A stretch of DNA of 64,000 nt. It comes from Lingula anatina. Lineage: Eukaryota; Brachiopoda; Lingulata; Lingulida; Lingulidae. The notes under the pieces are model-generated. The model saw nothing but the letters and a program-made list of their open reading frames with translations, ran no database searches and was not told the origin of the DNA. Both the position numbers and the translations under genes were made by a program. The stretch spans positions 809,541 to 873,540 of the forward strand of contig NW_019775391.1 in assembly GCF_001039355.2 (NCBI RefSeq), given 5' to 3'. This document shows positions 49,466-63,074 of the stretch, piece by piece. Position 1 is the stretch's first letter; each line of letters starts with the position of its first letter.

Positions 49466-51150
49466 CGTGGTGTTTATTATTGTAAGATATGATTTTCTTA
49501 CGCGACTCGTCTTATGTTGCCTGATAAATTATCTTATTGTGAAATTCTTTAAAGGCAGTAGGCAGTGTCAAGTTCAATGCGCTAAACATTATACGTGTAG
49601 TTCTGTGAAAGGCCAATTATAAGCTGGTATAAGCTTTCCTTCAAAAACTCAAATCTATATGCGTATGTAGTGTTACTGGGTTCATCGCATCCAAAAGCAT
49701 TGCACCCATTTTTCCAGTAGGCCTACACCTGTGTTCTTAGAGTATAAAAAGTATTAACTACTCCCATTTGTCAAGAATGGAATACTCCATAAGTGTGGAA
49801 GATTTTCAATCAAGAAATGGTACTGATTGACTTTGAAATACTTAGGCTTGTTATCGCATCTACTTTAAAAATCCAAAGACTTATGGGTAACGAAATTATG
49901 GAAGCGAGTTTTAAAAAACCTTCATTTATTTCGTGCCTAACTTCAGGACATGACTGCATCATCAGACAATGCCATTATAAAGTGGAAAAATATGCTGTTC
50001 TTATTTTCGGGTCTAAATATATAGTAAGACCTTGAGTTCACCGTCAGACTTGGCCTAAAGAAAATACACTCATCTTTATTGTAAACACAGGCTTGGCATA
50101 ACTGGTTTTTTCTTCATGTTATTTCTGCCAAATGGTATATGCACCCTGAATTTCAAAGCGCGTTCTTTAACGTTTAAATAACTATGCAAATGAACTGGCA
50201 CGCGTATTTCTAAGCTATAGAACACAGGTCGTTCACCAGCTGCAGCATTTCAACACTAGACTAGTCTAAATTTTGATGATGACCGGTCAACTTACGGGAA
50301 ACTCATTTCCAATCACAACACTACTGAAGTAAGAAAGATGACCTGCTTTAACTACTAGTCAATTTCATCATTGTTCCTTATGAAAAAGAGGCTGGAGCAT
50401 CAATATTTTTATAGCGGGCGTTCAATTAATATATGTGATGGGTAAAATACCGGGGCGAAAAAAAGAAAAAAAAGGAGGTGACCTATCTTTTTATTTGTAT
50501 ATGAAAACAAGAGAAATAACTACTTAAGATAATTCAGTCAGCAGTCGAAGAAGCAATGAAAGATGTTTTCGCAGCTATGATATTCTGATCCAGATTACCT
50601 GTACTCTACTTCAAGCTTTACTTCAAGCACCCTTATTTTTTCACTAAGCCGAAGTTACGGCTCACACCGCAGCTGCGCTATGGATTCTCCCAGTCGCTCA
50701 GATTTCCTAGTTGTAACCTAAACCCATTTCCTGCAGGTATGTTAACCAAATTTAGGCAGATCAGCCATCTGGCGCCCCTGGAGCAAGCTCTGGCTTATAT
50801 ATAGTTCCGCTACACGCGGTATTCGTGTAGACTCGTTGGATCATAGAGAGCTTGATATTAATAATGATGGCCTATTACGTGTAGTTCCTCGACCACATAA
50901 AATGATTGTGACAGAGGTTTTATCTGTTACATCACTGCTCAAAGATTTAAGGTGGTGTTTAACTTTTTGAAGGCCTGCACCTGGTTGTGACGTTGACGTT
51001 AAGTGTGTCTTTATGGATGAGGTTATAGGAGTTACGAAGTAGAGGGTAGAACAACAATATATTACACCTTGTGAAGAGCACACCTGGTGGGCACAGCGGG
51101 CCAGTCACGGACAGGTGAAATTAATTGACTGAGGCGTTGGGACCGGGGGG
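49466..51150. repeat. Duplicated block, copy A
   Basis: It matches 52438-54130 with roughly 1-2 percent differences and small indels. It ends in a G run and the N at 51172. No gene is supported inside; the longest frames are broken and are not conserved in phase between copies. Confidence 0.9.
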
Positions 51151-51172
51151 GGGGGGGGGGGGGGGGGGGGGN

Positions 51173-51908
51173 AGACTCGTTGGATCATAGAGAGCTTGAT
51201 ATTAATAATGATGGCCTATTACGTGTAGTTCCTCGACCACATAAAAATGATTGTGACAGAGGTTTTATCTGTTACATCACTGCACAAAGATTTAAGGGGG
51301 TGTTTAACTTTTTGAAGGCCTGCACCTGTATGTGACGTTGACGTTAAGTGTGTCTTTATGGATGAGGTTATAGGAGTTACGAAGTAGAGAGTAGAACAAT
51401 AATATATTACACCTTGTGAAGAGCACACCTGGTGGGCACAGCGGGCCAGTCACGGACAGGTCAAATTAATTGACTGAGGCGTTGGGACCGGGAAGGGGGG
51501 GGGTGCGTGCACAAAAGGCTGTGTTTTTTAAAAGCTTGATGCAAATGATATCTCAGTGGGAGCTGTATTATTTGCCTGCCAGGGTTCATAGGTCTGCTAA
51601 TGATTATTGGTATCTTATAAACAAACAAAAATATTGAAAAACTGCTAAATTGATCAATGGTACATTTAATCCATTTCTTGGAATAAGTAGGCTAACTGAC
51701 TTATAAATCAAAACAATTATATATCTGTCATAAGCAAAGTCCAGTGGCGAAAAGGAAATATTGATGCATGGTTCAGTTTTCATCTCCCCCCTCACCCCCG
51801 TGGATACCAGTAGGCCTATATCTTTTTATATTGGCTTAGATAAAAATGTAGTACTTAATGTAAGTAAAGACATATAATTATAAACATACTGATCATATTT
51901 TATTTCGA

Positions 51909-51967
<59 letters not shown>

Positions 51968-52332
51968 AAAATGAGACAAAAAGTATTGTTTATTTTGAAA
52001 AACTTTATAAGGATTCAGATGAATAAAAACAAGGCCCTTTTAGGACTCATTTGAATAAAAAGTGAAACTAATTTGATTTTTCATAAAATCGCAACTAAAT
52101 TTTATCAAAGTGATAACAATTAAATTTACAAACCCGAAGAAATAATGAAATTAAATAATGACATTCCCAATTTTCAAAAATTCAGTGCGATAGTTGAGCA
52201 CACACAATCAGCAGCAATCCTTCCCCAATAAAGATGTAGTTTTCCTTCGAGCCAAATTTTCACAGCGGTTTGCAAAGCCGATTTTAGCTCACACTGTGTA
52301 ACTCACTAAAATAATTTTCTCATTTCAAGTGC
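51173..52332. repeat. Duplicated block, copy B
   Basis: It begins straight after the N at 51172, repeats 50829-51150 of copy A and then continues. It matches 53812-54668 of copy C. The AAT microsatellite at about 51910-51962 is longer than its counterpart at 54552-54582. Sequence from about 52050 to 52332 has no match in copy C. Confidence 0.9.
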
Positions 52333-52436
52333 AGGGGCGGGTCCAGGATTATTTTGGGGGGGGGGGGGGGGGGGGCCCGGGGGGAAAAACCCCCCCCCCC
52401 CCCCCCCCCCCCCCTGGGGCCGCCCCGGGCCCCCCC
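52333..52436 (-). mobile_element. MITE family A end running into homopolymer and gap
   Basis: It opens with caggggcgggtccaggatta, the reverse complement of the right end of the family, then becomes runs of G and C up to the N at 52437. The homopolymer part is probably sequencing or assembly noise. Confidence 0.7.
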
Positions 52437-52437
52437 N

Positions 52438-54551
52438 CGTGGTGTTTATTATTGTAAGATATGATTTTCTTACGCGACTCGTCTTATGTTGCCTGATAAA
52501 TTATCCTATTGTGAAATTCTTTAAAGGCAGTAGGCAGTGTCAAGTTCAATGCGCTAAACATTATACGTGTTGTTCTGTGAAAGGCCAATTATAAGCTGGT
52601 ATAAGCTTTCCTCCAAAAACTCAAATCTATATGCGTATGTAGTGTTACTGGGTTCATCGCATCCAAAAGCATTGCACCCATTTTTCCAATAGGCCTACAC
52701 CTGTGTACTTAGAGTATAAAAAGTATTAACTACTCCCATTTGTCAAGAATGGAATACTCCATAAGTGTGGAAGATTTTCAATCAAGAAATGGTACTGATT
52801 GACTTTGAAATACTTAGGCTTGTTATCGCATCTACTTTAAAAATCCAAAGACTTATGGGTAACGAAATTATGGAAGCGAGTTTTTAAAATACCTTCATTT
52901 ATTTCGTGCCTAACTTCAGGACATGACTGCATCATCAGACAATGCCATTATAAAGTGAAAAAATATGCTGTTCTTATTTTCGGGTCTAAATATATAGTAA
53001 GACCTTGAGTTCACCGTCAGACTTGGCCTAAAGAAAATACACTCATCTTCATTGTAAACACAACCCTGGCATAACTGGTTTTTTCTTCATGTTATTTCTG
53101 CCAAATGGTATATGCACCCTGAATTTCAAAGCGCGTTCTTTAACGTTTAAATTACTATGCAAATGAACTGGCACGCGTATTTCTTAGCTATAGAACACAG
53201 GTCGATCACCAGCTGCACCATTTCAACACTAGACAAGTCTAAATTTTGATGATGACCGGTCAACTTACGGGAAACTCATTTCCAATCACAACACTACTGA
53301 AGTAAGAAAGATGACCTGCTTTAACTACCAGTCAATTTCATCATTGTTCCTTATGAAAAAAGAGGCTGGAGCATCAATATTTTTATAGCGGGCGTTCAAT
53401 TAAGATATGTGATGGGTAAAATACCGGGGCCAAAAAAAAAAAAAAAAGAACCAAAAAGAGGTGACCTATCTTTTTATTTGTATATGAAAACAAGAGAAAT
53501 AACTACTTAAGATAATTCAGTCAGCAGTCGAAGAAGCAAAGAAAGATGTTTTCGCAGCTTTGATATTCTGATCCAGATTACCTGTGCTCTACTTCAAGCT
53601 TTACTTCAAGCACCCCTATTTTTTCACTAAGCCGAAGTTACGGCTCACACCGCAGCTGCGCTATGGATTCTCCCAGTCGCTCAGATTTCCTAGTTGTAAC
53701 CTAAACCCATTTCCTGCAGGTATGTTAACCAAATTTAGGCAGATCAGCCATCTGGCGCCCCTGGAGCAAGCTCTGGCTTATATATAGTTCCGCTACACGC
53801 GGTATTCGTGTAGACTCGTTGGATCATAGAGAGCTTGATATTAATAATGATGGCCTATTACGTGTAGTTCCTCGACCACATAAAAATGATTGTGACAGAG
53901 GTTTTATCTGTTACATCACTGCACAAAGATTTAAGGGGGTGTTTAACTTTTTGAAGGCCTGCACCTGTATGTGACGTTGACGTTAAGTGTGTCTTTATGG
54001 ATGAGGTTATAGGAGTTACGAAGTAGAGAGTAGAACAATAATATATTACACCTTGTGAAGAGCACACCTGGTGGGCACAGCGGGCCAGTCACGGACAGGT
54101 CAAATTAATTGACTGAGGCGTTGGGACCGGGAAGGGGGGGGGTGCGTGCACAAAAGGCTGTGTTATTTAAAAGCTTGATGCAAATGATATCTCAGTGGGA
54201 GCTGTATATAATGAATAATTTACCTGCCAGGGTTCATAGGTCTGCTAATGATTATTGGTATCTTATAAACAAACAAAAAAAAATTGAAAAACTGCTAAAT
54301 TGATCAATGGTACATTTAATCCATTTCTTGGAATAAGTAGGCTAACTGACTTATAAATCAAAACAATAATATATCTGTCGTAAGCAAAGTCCAGTGGCGA
54401 AAAGGAAATGTTGATGCACGGTTCAGTTTTCATTTCCCCCCCTCACCCCCGTGGATACCAGTAAATCTTTTTATATTGGCTTAGATAAAAATGTAGTACT
54501 TAATGTAAGTAAAGACATAATTATAAACATACTGATCATATTTTATTTCGA

Positions 54552-54586
<35 letters not shown>

Positions 54587-54668
54587 AAAATGAGACAAAA
54601 AGGAATGTTTATTTTGAAAAACTTTATAAGGATTCAGATGAATAAAAACAAGGCCCTTTTAGGACTCA
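52438..54668. repeat. Duplicated block, copy C
   Basis: It starts straight after the N at 52437 and covers in one piece what copies A and B show in two overlapping pieces. It is the best single representative of this locus. It contains no supportable gene. Confidence 0.9.
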
Positions 54669-54876
54669 TTTGCAAAGCCGACCCCCTTGGCGTGTGGTTC
54701 GGGGCCCGCTGAAGGGCTCTGAAAATTTTTGGTATTTTAGAACGGTGCCATTTGGTACAGTGCACTATGATTCAGCTAGTCAAAATTCTAATATCAAGAG
54801 GGGACCATTCGTGTGATTTTTATTCAGAAATCGAAGGGCAGTCAGCCCCCCCCCCCCCCCCCTAAATCCGCCACTG
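54669..54876 (-). mobile_element. MITE family A copy, reverse orientation
   Basis: Read on the minus strand it starts cagtggcggattta, then a G run, then the gaattttgactagctgaatc core and cagcgggccccgaacc, and stops within tcggctttgc. The taatcctggatccgcc end is missing at the junction with the duplicated block. Confidence 0.8.
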
Positions 54877-54885
54877 GATTGGTAG

Positions 54886-56939
54886 TTCAATTTCTAATTT
54901 CCCGTTTTTCTGAGCCATTGCCTTTCATCTATCTACAAACTGCCATGTTAGAGTCAGAATACAATGAGGTGCTGTAGTGGTGTGTCTCAACTGTAGCAGC
55001 CGATCCTAGCCTAGTCACTTCCCAGTCTCTGATAATCGGATTAATAGGTGAGTTGAGACAATAGCAAATGCTTTTAGTCAGCTGCGCCGCTCTGCAGCAA
55101 AGGTGAGAATAATATGTACCAATTAAAACGTTGTTGAGCAAGTTAGATTTTTACAATTTGCGATAGAATTTCTCCTTCCCCACTGATACAATGACCCAAA
55201 TAACCATCTGTTAGTTTAAAATGCCCAGAAATCTTATGAATGAAAACGTAAATGAAGCAAGTATATTTTATTTACTTTTAACCATACATCGTATACAAGT
55301 GATACAGCACAGAACAAAAGCAACAGGAAATAAAGATAGGTACATGTATTTAAATGTGCACCTTTTTTTCATTCACGCAAGTTTTATGTAGAATAATTTA
55401 ATACATTTAATCTAAATGTGATAATGTGATAAATGATTAACAAAGTTGTATGTACATACATTTATCTTCTGGCAAAATATATGTAGGCACCATTTACCTA
55501 AGTTATTAAACACCAATAAAAAATCAATTAGTTCAATAAACAGCTGATATATGTGCCTTATTTTCAACACTAAAACATTACTCTAAAATCAAATGCAAAC
55601 ACTAAATCAACAGAAACTGTAGAATTGGTCTCAAATTTTTGACCCAAATCTTAATATAAGAAACAGGGTTACAAACTAAAACAATGCCATATCCAGCAGA
55701 CCCCTTATAAGTTTTCCTACAGAAATGTGCCAAATACTTAACTTTCACTTTCTTTTTATTCAAAAGCAATTATTAAAAATGAAGAATTTTCTAAATTATG
55801 CAAGTATATAATTCTAAATAAAACTTATGAAATATAGACCAGCTACATTTACATTGTATTATAATTAAATTAATGATAATGACACAATTTCTTGTTAACA
55901 TACAGGCAAAAATATTTGCTTACAGAAAACTAGCTGTGTAGAAAAAAACGTATAGTGAACCTTCTTGGATATAAATCTTCACTGGGAATCCAACGAGGTC
56001 AATTTTACCGTAATGTTGAATCCAGGAATTTAAAAAAAGCTTGATTGTCCAGTTTTACTTTTTATTATTTTATTTTAAATTTTTTTTTTTTTTTTTTTTT
56101 TGGGGGGGGGGTATTTCACTAATTCTGGGGTGGGTATATGCCTGCTGTACCCTTCCCTGTGTCTGACCTTGAATCTTATGCATTTTTCGCTGACACTTCA
56201 TTTAATCCAAATCTACTACAATACCATATTAATATCTATTTTTTATTTACAAGTGATCTGCAACTTCAAATCTGGAAATGACAGCTTATAAACTTTGAAC
56301 TTGAAAAATATGATGTGACTTATTGGTGTTAAATACTTCACTGAAATGAATTTTGACTGAATTTCTTTAAAACCCAAAATTATCCTCTAAATTTTCATTT
56401 GCCCAAAATTTTAACCAACACCCATTTTTCAGATCAATTTCTGAAGTTTCTTGGGAACAAACATGACACTGTCATCACACATTCATGAGCCTTCAGCCGT
56501 TAACTCATATATTAATATTTTGAACATGGAATCCAGAGTGAAAAAGAAAAGTCGGGTATAATAAATAAAACTTATGATTATCAATCACAAATAATGCTTC
56601 AATGCAAAATATATCACCCCTATGCCTTAAATAATGAAGGTGCCCTTTCTTCAAAAGCAAAATTTCTTATTGAACACATGCCTCCTGCAACTGCCATGCA
56701 GTTATATAAGTCATTTCAATAATTCTTTGCAATCAGAGAGTGAATGTTCATTCAATTCACTTACAATGACATACATTGTATTAACCTGTAAGCACCTGTC
56801 ATCAGTATTTAGTAAATTTTATATAAAGAAACCTGCACAACAGTCAACCTTGCTCTCCGAAGCCATCTCTCTTTGGTGGCAACCTAACCAAAGCTTTACA
56901 AACACATGTAATGAAACTGTGCCTAAAAATCTGAATCCA
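54886..56939 (-). other. Probable LGR 3' UTR and intergenic sequence
   Basis: AT-rich, with a T run and G run at 56079-56110 and no supportable exon. Minus-strand AATAAA signals occur at 56061-56066 and 55267-55272. Confidence 0.4.
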
Positions 56940-59900
56940 CTATACTTTAGTGTCTTGTGTAATAACTTCTGGACTTTTCATTAAGAGATCAAAAAATTGT
57001 TTTTTTGATAATGAAGAAACGGGAGTGTTTTGTTGTGAATGAAAGCCACTCTCTCTGTCTGTGCTCTTTCTACGAAGGATGACCTCTTCTGAACACAGTT
57101 GCTCACAGTCTACATTTGGACTTCCAGAAACAGAGCTTATACCACTCTCCCTGCCTGGACCCTTTCTATGAAATGATTGCGAGTGATTGTGATTCAAATC
57201 ATCTTGCTCTAAGAGTTCTGAGTCACTTTCTGCAATAAAATCTTCACTAGTACTCATATGGAATGCTGTATTGTCTGACCCTTGACTGTCATTTTCAATC
57301 GGTGTCCCACCGCACTTGCGCTTTTTGCTGACTTTGCCTAATTTTCTGAAAGAACTTCTCTTTTCATCAGCTGTTTTGCTCTCCTTCAGATCTTCCTTGT
57401 CCATATTTTCTTTGGAAACATCTCCATTCCCCAGCTCAGACTTGGGAACCAACTCTTCTTGATCATTGTCTGCTTCAGAATGACTGCTTTCTGGCACAAT
57501 GCTCAGTTTTCGTTGAGGGTCCAGCTTACTATCAACACTGCAACCTGAACTAGAGCTATGATTAGAGCTCCCAGAGCCTCTAGTTTTCAAAATCCCATTC
57601 ATAGCTTTCTTGATTCCTTTTGGGGATGCCTTAGGGGTATTTTGGGGTGTGCTTTTTGGAGTGCTTGTTGGAGAATTCTTAATGGAGCTACGAGGACCTC
57701 CAGTGCCATCTGTAGTGAACTGTGTGAGAATTGAACCATCAGAGGGATGATGATGTACATTATGGATAGCACCCAAGCTGTTCCTTGTCTGCGACATTGA
57801 CATATGATTACTGTTATAGGATGCCTTCATGCGAGATGCTCTTTTTGTACAGAGGCCATAATAGCTCAAGGTGATAAGAAAGTCTTTTCGAAACTGCTTG
57901 GTAAATATGGCATACAAAAATGGATTTGCACAAGAATTCAGTGGATAAAAGAACACAAGTAATATTTTGGAGTTGGTAATGTCTATGAGAGGTGTTCCCC
58001 CAACTGCTGTAAATGCAAAGAAGGCAATGGGAGCCCAACAAGCAAAATCTGTGAACACCAAAATTGCCATCTTTTTGGCTATGGTCGCATCACTGCTTCT
58101 TGCTGTGGAGTCACTGCCACTCACTTTACAATACATACTTATGTAGCAAACACAAATTATGATGAAGGCCAAACCATTGAAGCCCACAGCAAATACCAAG
58201 TACCCAAGATCTTCAGGTGCCTCCACTCCAAATGGAAGGCATATACTGGTGGTTCCATAGTCACTGACTCCAATTACTGGGAGCATGGCCATGATTATAG
58301 CGAAAATCCATCCCAGGAACATGATCAATGCTGCTTGTTTTAGGCGAAGACGTTTGGTGAGATGTATGGCATGGCTAATGGCATACCACCTCTCCAAAGT
58401 TATCACCGAGAGCGTGTAGACGGAAAGCTCACTGGCGAATACTGTGATGAATCCTGCTGCCTGGCATCCACCTTCATATTGCCACTCTATGGCAAAATTA
58501 AAGTACTTCCCCAGAGTGTGGGCATCAAAAGAAGCCAGCAGGAGCAGATAGAGTCCCATCATAAGGTCAGCGAAGGCTAGGTTACACATGAGAAACTTGG
58601 AGACAGACATCTTTTGCCAGCTGTGAAGGAGGACAATAATAACAAGGAGGTTGCCTAGTAATGCAGCTAGCAGAACAAACCACACCATGACCCGCAGCCA
58701 TGTGTAGCCCATTACATCTTCACAGGGATTGAAAGCATCTGGCTGAGGAGTACACTCGATGTCATGATAAGGACGCCCACGGTTCAGAACCCCATCTCCA
58801 CACTTTACCAAAATGGTGTGGTTCCTGGGAATGGTGACTCCTGGGAGAAAGATAGGCTGTGATGGGGTCACAAGATTATTCTCAGGAGTGTCTGGGTTTT
58901 CTTTATGAGCTCCCCAAGGGTTTGAAGTTGTCCTTCCATGTGGTGGATCTGTGCTTGTTCTGAATTCCCCAAAACCTCGCCTGAATAAATGGTGAAGGAA
59001 CTTGTTACCAGGAAATGTTTCTATAAAAGCCTGGAATGAATCCCATTCCTGGGCATGGCGCTTGTACCTGTAATCTGCTTCCATTGATGCCTTTGTTGTC
59101 TGCAAAGTTGTACCAGATCCAGGGCATTCTTCCCTAATTTTCTGTTGTTCTTTTTGAAATTCTTCAAACAATTTCGGGTGTTGAAGATCTGGTTTTTGAA
59201 AAGCACAACAATGGTGAGCGTAAGTGAGATGGGCTTTCTCCATCTTGTGAAAGTTAAATGTTGGAGGGAATTTGCGCAAAGTGCGGGTATCTTGTAGAAG
59301 CAGCTCCCTCAACTCTTGAAGGCCTTCAAATGGTAGGCTGGTTATATGTGTGCTTGATAGGTCACTGATTTGAAAGAGAAATATATCGGTTAAATTTTTT
59401 AAAATATTCAAATACAGAAAAAAACAGAATTATTCTACTTCTTTTAAAAGTTCTAAAATAAAATATGCTTAGTTATTATAAAAAGAAACCTTTATAGTCA
59501 GTGTGTATGTTTTCCTTGTGCTTAAAGACTAGTACTAAACATTTAAAGACTTGTACATTTTGCACCAGTATGACCAGAGTACTCCTGCACCACAGAAAAA
59601 TTTTGCCAGCTAGGCAATCTCACCAGTTAGTGGCTTGCATCTAACCTGTGGCTAAATACATTGAGAAACTTAATGTATTTCTCCTATATATTTATGCGTG
59701 CAAGACTTTATTCTTGGGGCAGTAACAAATTGTGATTGTTCTGATGGAATCTAGATTTAAGATTTTTTTTCGGAACATGTTGCCAGAGTTCTCCAGAGAC
59801 GATGTTGCCTGACTACTCACACACGGATAAGGTAAGTGTTGACACACTGTGTGGCAGTTCCTGTCATGCCATATATATATATTATCACTTTCACTTCCCT

Positions 59901-62900
59901 AAGGATATGTAATGCCCATGTAGATTTTTCATTGGGGTGCAAAAATTACCAAAATTCAGGTGAAAATTTGTAAGTGTGAATTTTTTGTCTCCTTGTCTCC
60001 TGGTTTTCTTTGAGGGCATAGCTCATTTTCCTTCCTGAATAAGGATGAGCCATAGGTGTGAATTTTAGCACAATTATGAGGGTTCAAATTTTGAGGGTGA
60101 ATTATATTGTTTCCTGCTTTTCAGCAGAACCGCCTGCCATTTTTCCTATTTTCAGCTGCAGTTCCTGTCATGCCATATATATATTATCACTTTCACTTCC
60201 CTAAGGATATATGATACCCATGTAGATTTTTCAATGGGGTGCAAAAATTACCAAAATTCATGTGCAAATTCATAAGTGTGAATTTTTTGGTCTCCTTGTC
60301 TCCTGGTTTTCTTTGAAAGTATAACTCATTTTCCTTCCTGAATAAGGATGAGCATAGGTGTGAATATTAGCACAATTATGATAGTTCAAATTTTGCGTTT
60401 CCTGCTTTTCAGCGAACCCACTGCTATTTTTCCTTTTTTCAGCTGCACCTAGACCTGGATTAGCCGTAAGCTCTGCTTTGTGGACATGGCATAGTCTTTA
60501 CTTACATATACTTGAGTCCTTCTATCCCTTTGAATGCATTTGGCCTGATGTCAGTTAATTTGGCATTATTCTTCAATACACTGAAAATTGACATCATCAA
60601 AATATTAACATACTTTTTCTTATCTTATCAACTTCATCTCAAGGGCTGAAAAAAATGGATTTCAAGTCTCATAAGAAACAGAAACTATGGGTAAAAATTC
60701 AATGGATGTAAAGTTAATCAGACTTGTTTAATCCATTTCTATCAATCAGCTTTTTTATATTATGAAGTTAGTACCTTTACTCAATAATAATAATTTTACT
60801 TTAAACAAAAGACCTGTAGTGTGCATAACAATTACCAATGACTTCTTTTTGAGGGAGAAGCCTTAAGGTTTTATGCATGAATGACACAAGAATTACAATG
60901 TACTCTGTTTACCCAATGAATCTTTAAAAACTGTTTTCAATAATGTATCCAATGTTTCAATAATGTAACAATTAATTAACTTACATTTTCTGAATTATAG
61001 CTCCAGTGAATGCAAAGTCTTCAATGCGGTGTAGTCCTGTGTTTATAAGTCGTCTAAAACATAAAAAATTATGAAATCTCAACTTTGGTATGGACCCTGA
61101 TTCATTGTCATTTTTTTTCAACATTTAAATGCTGATAGCAAGAAAAAAAACTGAAACAGACATTTTTCAGCTGCATTGAGATCAAAACAATTTCAAAACC
61201 ACATAAGATCAGCAGTCCTAAGCACTCAATTAATAAACGAGACCCCACTTTACCTCAGACAATAATATCACTCATTAATCAACCAAGTAACCTGATGACA
61301 CCAGCTGGCTTGAATAACACTACAAAATAGTCTCTGTCTGAATTCACTTTGAGATATTAAACCCTTGGCCAGCAAAGAAAGGAAAAGTGTGTAAAACAAT
61401 GGTGGTAATTAACGCATATTATACTTCAGCTACTTCAGTGGAGAGCAGCTGCGATAGTATTCAAGTGGGCTGTGGCCTATCTGTAAATATAACAGTACCC
61501 ACTTAAGAGACTGGAGTGAAATGTGTAAAGTGCGGCAAAATGGGTGATTTAATGGAATAATGGCTCCGGGCAACCTGAGTGGAAAAAGCTATTATATTTG
61601 TACATTGATTGCAACCCTTTGTACACTGTTAGTATATGTCAGATTGGATTTTTTTGCTCCTAGTCTGGCAGCTTCCCACTCACGTTCATGCATGTCTTCA
61701 CAAACTCATGTTCCATCTTGGAACTTTGTGGGCCCTGCCAAGAATGAGGCTATCAAGTTATATAAAAAACTCCCGTTGCATGGCCAAAATCTCTTTGTGT
61801 TTTGGCTGTAAATGCATAATTTGAATCAAACAAGAAAATGCAAACCATGGATTACTGTAGAATAAATTTCACGAAGCACTGCACTGCTGTGTATATGCCT
61901 GACCTTTAGGTGAAAAAACACATTCTCTTGTGAACTGTAAAAGCAGTCTGTCATAAATGATTGACTTTATCTTTTACAGGAGTATTCGAGGCAAACAATA
62001 TCAAATTAGAATCTATTATCTCATGCATATATGCTAACTGAATGGGTCAGACAAAAGGTTACAGCTGTTCCATGCTCAGTATACAAAGAACATAGTTGCA
62101 GTGGCTGTAATATTTACAACAATCCTAAATTTATCGAAACACTGAAGAGAAAAATGAGGAAACAATTCAGCAAGCTTGATTACAATCAATGAGACAAGTA
62201 GTTTATTGCTTGGATGACATGTTGATCATCCACCAGCTTAATTGCAATCATGCATACAATGATATTCTGCATATATGCAATTATGTTTAATTGGATTCAA
62301 CCCGTTGGTCTGGAACCTTCGCATTCAAAATCAAATTGGAAATCAAAATATAAGTAGTGAGAAAATATATGAATACACACAAGGCAGTCAAGACTTGTTC
62401 CCATTCTGTTCTGATTCACACATCCATGCTAAAGCAATACATAAGCAGATCACATATCCACCTGTTTTTTTTTTTTTTTAATAATTTAACACCCCAATAG
62501 CAATTACAAATAAGCCAAAGGATGCTTGCTTGTTGCATGGACTATGAATAAAAAGCAACATTCATACGTGGGCTGTCCTCCGTAGGATGTGTACAGTGTG
62601 TATTGAATATCAAGTAGGCAATATCTATATGATGCCAAACTGAATGTGATTATTTTATTTATTTTATTTTTTTTTGTCTTGAACACATTTTAACGTACAC
62701 AATGATTGATGGAATTTAGAACCGAAATATATGGTAACTGTTATTGCATTTAATGATGAATTATTCAGGTTAAATTACAGGTATAACTATAATTATTTGT
62801 CTATATAGTCACAAAATTCTTAAAGCCAATTAAGGAGGGAAAAAACTAACATCATAAATCCTCTGAGATAAAAATTGTTTCCGTCTAAAAGTTGAACACC

Positions 62901-63074
62901 ATGAAAAATGAATGAAATAAACCCTTGCCTTCCCAAGTCCCTGTAGATAATATTAAACAGAGACTGGAGAGAGTGAACTAGAAATGTTATTGCCTTCATA
63001 CTTACAAATTGGCTGTTACGACTGTATCAAAGCTGCGATTACTGATCACTTCAAACGGGTTCTGGGAAAAGTCC
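56940..63074 (-). CDS. LGR1: Type-A LGR (glycoprotein hormone receptor-like GPCR), 3' part
   Basis: Exons in gene order: 63074-63006, 61053-60985, 60580-60506, 59364-56940; N-terminal exons are beyond the window. The three small exons (69, 69, 75 bp) each encode one leucine-rich repeat and share one splice phase, as in vertebrate FSHR/TSHR/LHCGR genes. The last exon completes the LRRs, then has the hinge (LTYAHHCCAF; later PYHDIECTPQPDAFNPCEDVMGY), seven transmembrane segments, ERW in place of DRY after TM3, and NPFLY in TM7. The family binds cystine-knot hormones and signals through Gs/cAMP; in invertebrates the expected ligand is a GPA2/GPB5-type (thyrostimulin) dimer. The cytoplasmic tail is very long, about 315 residues, Ser/Thr/Lys-rich, and ends TQDTKV. 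Confidence 0.93.
59855..60450. repeat. 304-bp tandem repeat, two copies
   Basis: cagttcctgtcatgccatat begins both copies (59855 and 60159). They run in parallel to about 60450 with scattered mismatches and a few deletions. The array lies in the last LGR intron. Confidence 0.9.
61054..63005 (-). other. Large LGR intron
   Basis: About 2 kb between two LRR-encoding exons. I searched the minus strand for further phase-compatible LRR exons and saw none. Confidence 0.6.

Noticed and set aside
50841-54067. Repeated minus-strand frame starting MCSSQGVIY in the duplicated block
   Set aside because: It recurs only because the locus is assembled several times. Its length changes with small indels between copies, and it resembles no family I know.
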